Assembly (NCBI GenBank): GCA_025964405.1
Contig: JAOPYW010000029.1
Span: 1 to 7,731, forward strand
Direction of reading: 5' to 3'
DNA from: Thermoleophilia bacterium
GTDB lineage: Bacteria; Actinomycetota; Thermoleophilia; Gaiellales; SKUG01
DNA length: 7,731 nt
Below are positions 1-6,149 of this stretch, piece by piece. Both the position numbers and the translations under genes were made by a program. Under the pieces are notes generated by a model. That model saw only the letters and a program-made list of their open reading frames with translations, was not told where the DNA came from and made no database searches. The number at the start of each line of letters is the position of its first letter. The first letter of the stretch is position 1.

Positions 1-1148
1 TGACCGATGCCGTCGGTAACAGCGCAGTGCTCGATCGCACGATCGTCATCGGAGATGACGTGGCCCCTGTGATCGAGGTGGCCTCGCCATCTGCGGACGG
101 GAACCCCAATCCGGTACTCGACGTGACCGCGGTCGACGATTTTTCGGGTCTCGACACACCCACGTGGACTGTGACTGTCGATGGCGAGGTGCTCGTTGCT
201 GCGAGCGAGACCAGTCGCATCCAGGCGGCCATCGGGCTCCTCGCAGATGGTGTACACACTATTCAGGTCACGATCGCAGACAAGGCCGGCAACGTCGGCA
301 CGAAGACGATCTCCTACGTCGCGGACAGCGGGCCAGACGTTCCGCAGCTGCCAGAGGGCTTCATCACCGGCATCTATGTATTCGGAGCTCCCACGACGAG
401 CACCCCCGGCGAGACGCATCGCTTCCGGGCAGTCATGGTGAAGAACGGTCGGCCCGTGACCGGACGCGCGGAGATCCGCGAAGGCAACGACACGATCGCT
501 TCCAAGGAACTCGAGGCGAACGGCACGGTCGACATGGCCATCACCATCAATAAGCTGCGAACTGAACTCACGTACAACGGCCCGTCTGGCGTGGGGCTTC
601 TTCCCAAAACCATGATCGTCGACTGCCCAGCTTGCGCTGGCGGCGGAACTAAGAATCCAGCCTTACCGTCCGCCAATGGGACGACGGGGCCAGCCCGAGA
701 ATCTGGATGCGCTGACCCTCTGGCGTGTACGCGAACTTACCCGCCAAATCTGGTCTATTACTTGGGTTCTATCCCGATGTGGAACGGTGTGCCGCTCGCT
801 GAGTCCGGTGCGGACCTGGATCGCGTGGCTCCGGGCTGGAAACTTACGCTGGTACAGCACGGCCCTGGCGTTTTCCGGAGGTCGCGCAAACTCACTTTGA
901 AGCTTTGGACCAACGAGTTCTCAACAGTCAGTCTGTTGCCGATCGGTGCAAAGAATCGAGTGACCATTAGTCCTCGGCGCAAGACGCGTGCGATCCAACT
1001 TGAAATTGGCGCAGCAACAGCACTCGGCCGAAAGCTAAAGGCAGCGAAGCCTGGTGTTCTCATTCCGATTCGACTGCGCGTTGTGGCTTCCGATCGCCGA
1101 GGAAATCGGTCAGCGGCCAAAACCGTCACATTCCGTGTTCGGGTGTGA
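1..1148 (+). CDS. Secreted Ig-like repeat protein, C-terminal part (5' end outside window)
   Basis: The reading frame is open from position 3, before the GTG at 27, and its first residues (TDAVGNSAVLDRT) look like the end of an Ig-like repeat. The true start is therefore upstream and 27 is not a start. A further Ig-like repeat follows at about 75-300, ending in the typical strand GVHTIQVTIADKAGNVG. Next come a beta-rich segment (about 360-620) and a Cys-containing stretch with CPAC at 624-635 and two more Cys codons at 708 and 726. The C-terminal beta module (about 830-1148) has a strongly basic tail including SDRRGNRSAAKTVTF and RVRV. No catalytic motif is visible in this part. Proteins of this build in actinobacteria are exported, but the signal peptide would lie outside the window. 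The role is unknown: cell-surface adhesion, or a binding appendage of an exported enzyme, are both possible. The next gene starts 48 bases downstream on the same strand. Confidence 0.8.
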   Translation, partial: TDAVGNSAVLDRTIVIGDDVAPVIEVASPSADGNPNPVLDVTAVDDFSGLDTPTWTVTVDGEVLVAASETSRIQAAIGLLADGVHTIQVTIADKAGNVGTKTISYVADSGPDVPQLPEGFITGIYVFGAPTTSTPGETHRFRAVMVKNGRPVTGRAEIREGNDTIASKELEANGTVDMAITINKLRTELTYNGPSGVGLLPKTMIVDCPACAGGGTKNPALPSANGTTGPARESGCADPLACTRTYPPNLVYYLGSIPMWNGVPLAESGADLDRVAPGWKLTLVQHGPGVFRRSRKLTLKLWTNEFSTVSLLPIGAKNRVTISPRRKTRAIQLEIGAATALGRKLKAAKPGVLIPIRLRVVASDRRGNRSAAKTVTFRVRV

Positions 1149-1184
1149 GTGTCCGTCTATCAAGCAGTCGCGGTTCGAGGCCGA

Positions 1185-1190
1185 TAGTGT
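1185..1190 (+). promoter_or_regulatory. Candidate -10 box (TAGTGT) for a leaderless transcript of the metalloprotease gene
   Basis: TAGTGT carries the three most conserved bases of a sigma-70 -10 box (TAnnnT) and lies exactly 6 bases before the ATG at 1197. No Shine-Dalgarno sequence sits at a usable distance; the nearest GAGG (1177-1180) is 16 bases away. The -10 placement would put the transcript start at or next to the A of the ATG. No convincing -35 box is seen. The assignment is inferred from spacing alone. Confidence 0.35.
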
Positions 1191-1196
1191 CGACGT

Positions 1197-3317
1197 ATGT
1201 CTAACCTCGCACGAATCGTGGCGATCGCGCTTGCCTCCGTGCTGGTCCCGTGCTCCGCGGCGGCTCACCCTCCAGCTCGGATGCGAAGCGCTCCGTCTCC
1301 GTCGGCTGACGGTCAATGCTCACGAACAATCTTGGTTGCTGGGCAGGGGCCATCGTGTGTAGATGAAGACGGAGTGTGGCTGCTACAAGTGCCCGGTGGG
1401 CGTGCTGTACTCAGAACCCATGGTCCGGACGCGGGCGGAGCTGCGGGGCAGCCGCTTATTGCACTCAGTCCGCGAGCAAGTGCGGCGCTGGCGACTGCAG
1501 GAAAATCGAGTATCGAATGTGCTGCGAACGCGTCGGTGCCTCGATACTTGGCGATTTATGCTCGGCCCCCCGGCGCGCCTGATAGATCGTCACAAGTGCT
1601 GCCCGCGTTCAGATCGGAAATATATAAGGCGAGCGCATATATCAGTGATGAGGCATCCCGCTCGGCAGCCGCGACCCGAACGGCACGCCTTCGTTTCGAT
1701 TGCGAAACCGGCGGCGTGCCGTCGATACGTAACGTGCTTCTTGGCACACCACTGTCGCAGACCACCATGGCGACGATTCTCGGAGAACTCGAGGGCTTGG
1801 GATATGGATCGCCGTATTCGCTGGAAAACCCCCTGCGATACTTGGTCTATTTTGACGGCATAGTCGGACCCGCTCCCTATGGCTGGAACGGGCAGGCAGG
1901 AGGCGGCGGCGGACGTGATCGTCGCCCCTCCCGCGACGACGAGACCAACCGGGGGGGCTTTTACGCGATTGACTATGCGTCAGACACCGGTCTCCCTGAC
2001 TGGTGGGTCATCGTGCATGAGATCTTCCACAACATGGGGGCCGTCGCCGACGATGCTCCACAGTCGTCCGGTGCAGGTCATTGCACGGTCGACGCCGACA
2101 TCATGTGTTACACCGACGACGCCGGCATTCCCACGACGCGTGTGTGTCAGTACACCGAACTTGACTGCGGCGCGGACACGTACTTCAACGCCGGTGCACC
2201 CGCTCCGGGCTCTTTTCTCGACCTGCACTGGAACGTCGCTGCGCCCTACAACCGTTTCTTGTTCCACGGGCCGCTCGAGCAAGACAACACGCGTCCCTCC
2301 CGCGCCGGCTCGCCGAGCCAATCAGCTGCAACGTCGCGCTCTGCGACGGCTTCCTGGGCGGCATCCACCGACGACTACGGGCCGCCGAAGTACCGGGTTT
2401 GGTGGCTCGATGACCGGCACTCCTTCCCGGGCGATCTGCGCCTCGTCGCGACCACTGCCGCGACCGGATTCACGTTCACGGGCCTCGACCCGCTCGAGAC
2501 GAGGAAAGTGCGCATCGAAGCGATCGATGACGCGGGCAACACGGCGGGTCCCGGCCCATCGGCGCTACTCGTTGCGGGCCCCGATGTTTCCCCGCCAACC
2601 TCGCCTGATCCTGTTTCCGCCACAGCGGTGCTGGACGCCGCCGGGTTCGCGCGGGTCCAGTTGTCATTCCCGCCGTCCGTAGACGACGTGGGTGTGTCCA
2701 CGTACCTCGTGCAACATGAGGTCAACGGAGCTTGGACGGACCTGACATCACTGCCGTCTTCGGAGTCCTCGATCTCGGCCGCATTCGACACCGTCTACTC
2801 ACTCAGGATCGTCGCGCGCGACGCTGCCGGTAACAGGTCGCTGCCATCTGCGGCGGTGACGGTTCGTACCGGCGTCTCGCCGTTCCTCGATCCGTGTCCC
2901 GATGGCGCGATGGTGGCAGGGGAGTGTGTCCGTGCGAATGGAGGAGGCTTCCCGGCGGGGGTCGACCCGCCCGCACCGACCCTCCCGGTCGTGCCCCCAA
3001 CCCGGGATCGTACGGGCCCAACGGTGCCGAAGCGCTTCGTGGTTTCCCAGCTCGGCCCGCACTCCGTGACGCTTGCATGGCGACCCAGCTCCGACGACCG
3101 TTCCGGAATTCGCGAGTACCGAGTTACGCGCCGCATCGGCGCCGTATGGCGACTGCACAAGCGAGTTTCTATGCGGCCCCAAGCATGCTGCCGATACCGC
3201 TTCAGGCTGACGCCGTCCACGACGTACATGTTCGGAGTCGAAGCCGTAGACGGCGCCGGAAACGTCAGCAAGCGGGTGACGCTTCGCTTCCGTACGCCCC
3301 GCCCCGCCAAACGCTGA
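1197..3317 (+). CDS. Secreted zinc metalloprotease-like protein with Fn3-type domains
   Basis: This is a complete 706-residue protein. Residues 1-23 form a Sec signal peptide: Arg at 6, a hydrophobic core IVAIALASVLV, and an AAA signal-peptidase I site before H24. The catalytic-like region carries HEIFH at 274-278 followed by NMGAV, then GHC at 294-296 and a candidate Met-turn DIMCY at 301-305. Two more Cys follow at 317 and 324. HExxH is the zinc-binding and catalytic motif of gluzincins and metzincins, so this is probably an extracellular peptidase of unknown substrate. The usual metzincin third ligand (10 residues after the first His) is Ala284, so H295 may replace it. A Gly-rich stretch (235-239) precedes the active site. 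Three Fn3-like domains follow, at about 365-460, 463-558 and 606-700. A linker with two Cys (567, 577) and a Pro-rich run separates the last two. An in-frame TAG at 1185 makes ATG 1197 the earliest ATG. Codon use in the first third is loose and locally AT-rich. Confidence 0.8.
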   Translation: MSNLARIVAIALASVLVPCSAAAHPPARMRSAPSPSADGQCSRTILVAGQGPSCVDEDGVWLLQVPGGRAVLRTHGPDAGGAAGQPLIALSPRASAALATAGKSSIECAANASVPRYLAIYARPPGAPDRSSQVLPAFRSEIYKASAYISDEASRSAAATRTARLRFDCETGGVPSIRNVLLGTPLSQTTMATILGELEGLGYGSPYSLENPLRYLVYFDGIVGPAPYGWNGQAGGGGGRDRRPSRDDETNRGGFYAIDYASDTGLPDWWVIVHEIFHNMGAVADDAPQSSGAGHCTVDADIMCYTDDAGIPTTRVCQYTELDCGADTYFNAGAPAPGSFLDLHWNVAAPYNRFLFHGPLEQDNTRPSRAGSPSQSAATSRSATASWAASTDDYGPPKYRVWWLDDRHSFPGDLRLVATTAATGFTFTGLDPLETRKVRIEAIDDAGNTAGPGPSALLVAGPDVSPPTSPDPVSATAVLDAAGFARVQLSFPPSVDDVGVSTYLVQHEVNGAWTDLTSLPSSESSISAAFDTVYSLRIVARDAAGNRSLPSAAVTVRTGVSPFLDPCPDGAMVAGECVRANGGGFPAGVDPPAPTLPVVPPTRDRTGPTVPKRFVVSQLGPHSVTLAWRPSSDDRSGIREYRVTRRIGAVWRLHKRVSMRPQACCRYRFRLTPSTTYMFGVEAVDGAGNVSKRVTLRFRTPRPAKR

Positions 3318-3401
3318 TCGTGTCAATGACGTTGCTACTTTGATTCGAACTCGCGCAGTTGTGCATGCCGCACGTGAGCTTTTGCACCGTAGCTTGATCC
3401 G
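3318..3401. other. Intergenic spacer between the metalloprotease gene and comM
   Basis: These 84 bases are somewhat more AT-rich than their surroundings. I see no strong hairpin that could end transcription of the upstream gene; GTGC/GCAC at 3361-3373 gives only a 4-bp stem. The only promoter-like element is the -10 candidate listed separately. Read-through from upstream into comM cannot be excluded. Confidence 0.5.
3390..3395 (+). promoter_or_regulatory. Candidate -10 box (TAGCTT) for a leaderless comM transcript
   Basis: TAGCTT fits TAnnnT and lies exactly 6 bases before the comM ATG at 3402, the same geometry as upstream of the metalloprotease gene. The bases just before the ATG (GATCCG) hold no Shine-Dalgarno sequence. 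No clear -35 box is visible. If used, it would start the comM-dprA transcript at the ATG itself. Confidence 0.35.
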
Positions 3402-4913
3402 ATGTTCGCTCACACGCTCGCTTGCACAATCTTGGGTTCCGACGCGGTTCCGGTCGTCGTGGAGGCTTCCGCCGAAAAAGGGCTCCCATTCATCACGATC
3501 ATCGGCATGCGCCAGTCAGACGCGCTCGAGACGCGCGAACGCGTCAAGTGTGGCCTCGCTGCCCTTGGAGTTGACGTCGGACTCCGACGACTGGTCGTCA
3601 GCATCGCACCCGCCGACCTTCCGAAATCGGGTGCCGCCCTCGACCTCCCGATCTCACTGGCGATCCTGGGGGCACTCGGTTGCATCCCTGCCGACCGCAT
3701 CGCGGGGATTGCCAGTCACGGGGAGCTCGGCCTCGATGGCCGTATTCGCGCAGCCGATGGCGTCGTTGCAGCCGCATTCGCTGCGTATCGGGCGGGGGCC
3801 TCTGAATTCCTCGCCGCTCCAGAGAGCGCCGAACGAGCCGCGCTCGCCCCGACTCGCGTACACCGCGTGGTCTCCATCCAGGAAGCGGTGGACCACCTTT
3901 CAGGGCGATGTGTCGCGCCTCAGGCCGAGCCTGCAGCGTTTCTCGCGTCCGAGCGGATCGACCTCGACCTCGCTGACGTTCATGGCCAGCGTGTCGCGGT
4001 CGAAGCGGCCGTAATCGCGGCAGCTGGTGGGCACAACATGCTGCTCTTCGGCGTGCCGGGGAGCGGCAAGACGATGATCGCAGAGCGATTGCCGGGCATC
4101 CTTCCCGACCTGGATGCGCCGGCGGCGCTCGAAGTCGCCACCATTCACGACGCCGCAGGGTTGCGCGAACGCGAACTCGACCTGCGGCCGCCATTTCGAG
4201 CTCCCCACCACACCATCTCCACGGCGGCGCTGGTAGGGGGAGGAGCCATTCGCCCGATCGTCGGGGAGATCACGCTGGCGCATCGTGGGGTCTTGTTTCT
4301 GGACGAACTACCGGAGTTCCGTCCATCTGCAGTCGATTCGTTGCGACAACCGCTGGAGGAACGAGAAGTGCGTATCAGGCGCGCGGGGTGGGTCGCCCGG
4401 TACCCGTGTCAGAGTCAGCTCATCGCCGCGATGAACCTCTGTCGATGCGGGCGCGACGGCGCCACCTCCGGTGCTGCGTGCACGTGTACCGAGCGCGCGA
4501 AGGAGGCGTACCGACAGCGGGTGAGTGGGGCGATCATCGACCGCTTCGACATGCGAATCCGCCTTCGGCCGTCAGCCACGATACTTTCGAAGACCTCGGA
4601 GGAAACCACCGCTGACGCCGCCGCGCGCGTCGTCGACGCTCGAATGATGCAGTCGCAGCGTTGGGGGGCAGGCGTCCTCAACGCCCACGTCGCTCACGCG
4701 AACGATCCCAGGTTCGCGGTCGAGCCGGACGCGATGGCCGAGCTGTCGGAGTTGGTACGTACCCATGCCGATGGCGGTCGTGTGCAGCGCGCAACCATCC
4801 GCACGGCCCGAACCATCGCCGATCTCGAACAGCGCCCGCGAGTGACAGGTGATGACGTGCTCGCGGCATACGACCTCAGTCGAACCTCGATCCGTGGGAG
4901 TGCACACGAATGA
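3402..4913 (+). CDS. comM: ComM/YifB family Mg-chelatase-like AAA+ ATPase
   Basis: At 503 residues this is full length for the family. In bacteria that take up DNA, ComM is a hexameric cytoplasmic helicase that drives branch migration during integration of incoming single-stranded DNA. The N-terminal ChlI-like domain (about 1-170) has the hallmark stretch APADLPKSGAALDLPI at 69-84. The AAA+ core (about 190-395) shows AAGGHNMLLFG, Walker A GVPGSGKT at 217-224, FRAPHHTIS at 265-273, Walker B GVLFLDE at 296-302 followed by LPEF, RQPLEE at 315-320, and the arginine-containing DRFD at 380-383. Paired cysteines C347/C349 and C360/C362 match the CxC...CxC pattern of the family. The C-terminal Mg-chelatase domain (about 400-495) includes TIRTARTIADLE. 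Both prolines of the common NPCPCG motif are replaced here (NLCRCG, 345-350). The stop overlaps the dprA start (ATGA), which implies coupled translation. The start at 3402 fits the family N-terminus although no ribosome site is visible. Confidence 0.95.
   Translation: MFAHTLACTILGSDAVPVVVEASAEKGLPFITIIGMRQSDALETRERVKCGLAALGVDVGLRRLVVSIAPADLPKSGAALDLPISLAILGALGCIPADRIAGIASHGELGLDGRIRAADGVVAAAFAAYRAGASEFLAAPESAERAALAPTRVHRVVSIQEAVDHLSGRCVAPQAEPAAFLASERIDLDLADVHGQRVAVEAAVIAAAGGHNMLLFGVPGSGKTMIAERLPGILPDLDAPAALEVATIHDAAGLRERELDLRPPFRAPHHTISTAALVGGGAIRPIVGEITLAHRGVLFLDELPEFRPSAVDSLRQPLEEREVRIRRAGWVARYPCQSQLIAAMNLCRCGRDGATSGAACTCTERAKEAYRQRVSGAIIDRFDMRIRLRPSATILSKTSEETTADAAARVVDARMMQSQRWGAGVLNAHVAHANDPRFAVEPDAMAELSELVRTHADGGRVQRATIRTARTIADLEQRPRVTGDDVLAAYDLSRTSIRGSAHE
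4896..4900 (+). promoter_or_regulatory. Ribosome binding site of dprA (GGGAG)
   Basis: GGGAG inside the end of comM lies 9 bases before the ATG at 4910. With the ATGA overlap it supports 4910 as the dprA start and translation coupled to comM. Confidence 0.5.
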
Positions 4914-5905
4914 CCAGCATCATCAAGCGAGGCGACATGTGGCTCGGACCCGCCGACCACCGGCTTCCGCTGACACTCCTGCATCTTCAGCGGCCGACAA
5001 CCGGATTGTGGGTTGCCGGGTCGACCGACGTGCTGCATCGAGGCATTCGCATCGGCATCGTCGGATCGCGGCTGCCTCGGGCCGATTCGGCGGCGTTCGC
5101 GCAACGCATCGCGCACGAGTGCGCGGCCGCCGGGATGACGGTGGTCAGTGGACTCGCCATGGGCATCGACGGTATCGCCCACCGGGCAGCCTTGGCGGCC
5201 GGCGGTGCGACGATCGCCGTCCTGGCCGGCGGACTGCAGGCCGTCCATCCCGGGCGTCATCTCGACCTGGCCGTACAGATTGCCGGTGCCTCCGCCGGCC
5301 GTGGCGTACTCGCTGGGCGGCACGACGGCGCGAGGGGAGCGGTGGTCAGCGAATACGGCGCGGGCGCCGAGCCGTGTCGCTCGTATCAGTTCCAGATGCG
5401 GAACCGGATAATCGCCGGTTTGAGTGACTACGTCGTCGTCATCCAGGCGAAGCCGCAGAGCGGTTCGCTGGGTACGGCGAATGCCGCGCTTGATGTCGGT
5501 GTCCCCATCGGGGTCGTCCCGAGCTCACCAGACGACGAGTGTTATACGGGGTCCATCGCGTTGATCAGGGACGGCGCTGACAGCGTTGTCGATGCCGTCA
5601 GCCTCGCGGGGCGCCTGGAGTTGCACGGCGTCATGCGGCCCGGGTTTCGCTCGGCGCTGCTTCGTGGTGCGGTCGTGCATCCGACGGAGCGCGGGAACTG
5701 GATCGAGCCATCCGATGACCAGCTGAGCCTGGCGATGGTCGAGCCGGAGCGCGGTATTCTCGGGCACTTGGCGGTGCCCCGGGTGCTCGAGGAGGTCGCG
5801 GAGCTCAGTGGCCTGACGATCGGGAACGCGCGTCGCGAACTCATCGCACTTGAGCGAATCGCGCGCGTCCGCCTGCTTCCAGACGGCTCCTGGTCGGCAG
5901 TGTGA
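4910..5905 (+). CDS. dprA: DNA-processing protein DprA (Smf), divergent
   Basis: This 331-residue protein matches DprA, the cytoplasmic protein that binds incoming single-stranded DNA during transformation and loads RecA on it. The Rossmann-like core shows GIVGSR at 49-54, VVSGLAMGIDGIAH at 78-91, VLAGGLQAVHP at 104-114, VVSEYG at 145-150, FQMRNRIIAGLSDYVVV at 161-177 and SGSLGTA at 184-190. A C-terminal winged-helix domain (about 268-331) has the usual DprA_WH form, with ELSGLTIGNARRELIALE. The N-terminal SAM-like region found in longer homologues is missing or very reduced, as the fold begins within about 45 residues. Departures from consensus include the lost YG after the GSR motif, FQMRN in place of FPxRN, SGSLGTA in place of SGSLITA, and an extra Gly/Arg-rich loop of roughly 14 residues before the SEY motif (about 126-141). 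The gene overlaps comM by 4 bases. I see no hairpin between its stop and the tRNA promoter. Confidence 0.93.
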   Translation: MTSIIKRGDMWLGPADHRLPLTLLHLQRPTTGLWVAGSTDVLHRGIRIGIVGSRLPRADSAAFAQRIAHECAAAGMTVVSGLAMGIDGIAHRAALAAGGATIAVLAGGLQAVHPGRHLDLAVQIAGASAGRGVLAGRHDGARGAVVSEYGAGAEPCRSYQFQMRNRIIAGLSDYVVVIQAKPQSGSLGTANAALDVGVPIGVVPSSPDDECYTGSIALIRDGADSVVDAVSLAGRLELHGVMRPGFRSALLRGAVVHPTERGNWIEPSDDQLSLAMVEPERGILGHLAVPRVLEEVAELSGLTIGNARRELIALERIARVRLLPDGSWSAV

Positions 5906-5947
5906 ACGATGGCGCCGGCCGTGGTCGCTGCGCATTCCGCGATTCTG

Positions 5948-5953
5948 TAGGAT
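5948..5953 (+). promoter_or_regulatory. Candidate -10 box (TAGGAT) of the tRNA-Trp gene
   Basis: TAGGAT matches TATAAT at four of six positions and sits 14 bases before the mature tRNA, so transcription would begin near 5960. It is followed by a run of five C (5954-5958), a GC-rich discriminator of the kind known from stringently controlled stable-RNA promoters. The -35 candidate at 5925-5930 (TCGCTG, 17-base spacer) is poor. Confidence 0.45.
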
Positions 5954-5966
5954 CCCCCTACGACCT

Positions 5967-6039
5967 AGGGGTGTAGCTCAGTTGGTAGAGCATCGGTCTC
6001 CAAAACCGAGGGTCGCAGGTTCAAGTCCTGTCGCCCCTG
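5967..6039 (+). tRNA. trnW: tRNA-Trp (anticodon CCA)
   Basis: A complete 73-base cloverleaf is visible. The acceptor stem pairs 5967-5973 (AGGGGTG) with 6032-6038 (CGCCCCT) with one T-G wobble. The D arm pairs GCTC with GAGC (5976-5979/5988-5991). The anticodon stem pairs TCGGT with ACCGA (5993-5997/6005-6009) around the loop CTCCAAA, giving anticodon CCA at 6000-6002, which reads UGG. The T arm pairs GCAGG with CCTGT around TTCAAGT (6020-6026). The discriminator base is G6039, as expected for bacterial tRNA-Trp, and the 3' CCA is not encoded. In many bacteria this gene precedes secE-nusG; here a lipoprotein gene follows instead. Confidence 0.97.
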
Positions 6040-6044
6040 TCGAT

Positions 6045-6074
6045 GAAGGGCCTCGCCAGCTGGCGGGGCCCTTC
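6045..6074 (+). terminator. Strong hairpin, likely terminator of the tRNA-Trp transcript
   Basis: The 30 bases form a near-perfect inverted repeat. GAAGGGCCTCGCCAG pairs with CTGGCGGGGCCCTTC with a single T-G wobble, so 13 pairs can close an AGCT loop. It begins 6 bases after the tRNA. No T tract follows (GTGCGTCG), which is common for high-GC actinobacterial terminators. Because it is symmetric it could also act on the other strand. Confidence 0.8.
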
Positions 6075-6101
6075 GTGCGTCGTCGTGGCCGCGACGCTTG
6101 G

Positions 6102-6107
6102 TAGCAT
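6102..6107 (+). promoter_or_regulatory. Weak candidate -10 box (TAGCAT) for the lipoprotein gene
   Basis: TAGCAT matches four of six -10 bases and lies downstream of the tRNA hairpin. It would give a leader of roughly 35 bases before the GTG at 6150. No good -35 box is seen, so this is only a candidate. A separate promoter is expected because the hairpin should block transcription from the tRNA. Confidence 0.25.
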
Positions 6108-6140
6108 CGCGCTTCGCTAGTTGACTTAGCCGCCCCCCTT

Positions 6141-6144
6141 GGAG
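6141..6144 (+). promoter_or_regulatory. Ribosome binding site of the lipoprotein gene (GGAG)
   Basis: GGAG lies 5 bases before GTG 6150. It supports that GTG as the start, in agreement with the signal peptide that begins there. Confidence 0.6.
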
Positions 6145-6149
6145 CTTCC

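Noticed and set aside
1245..1259. Possible lipobox around Cys19 of the metalloprotease
   Set aside because: The residue before the Cys is Pro, which does not fit a lipobox. The following AAA-H is a good signal-peptidase I site.
1879..2682. 267-residue + strand frame with Thr/Arg/Pro-rich composition
   Set aside because: It is an out-of-frame shadow of the metalloprotease gene, with low-complexity residues and no start signal. The frame it overlaps has clear Fn3 and HExxH motifs.
2958..2967. 10-base palindrome GGGTCGACCC
   Set aside because: It lies within a Gly/Pro-coding linker of high GC. Such short palindromes are expected by chance, and no second copy was noticed.
2799..3413. 204-residue - strand frame opposite the metalloprotease 3' end
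   Set aside because: It has Arg/His-rich composition typical of the antisense of high-GC coding DNA and no recognisable domain.
5967..6074. tRNA-Trp as an active attachment site of a genomic island
   Set aside because: I found no second copy of the tRNA 3' end, no integrase and no mobile-element gene in the window.
5850..6104. 84-residue + strand reading frame across the tRNA, containing a GVAQLVEHRSPKPRVAGSSPVAP-like stretch
   Set aside because: This stretch is the tRNA gene read as protein, a common false annotation. The cloverleaf explains these bases fully.
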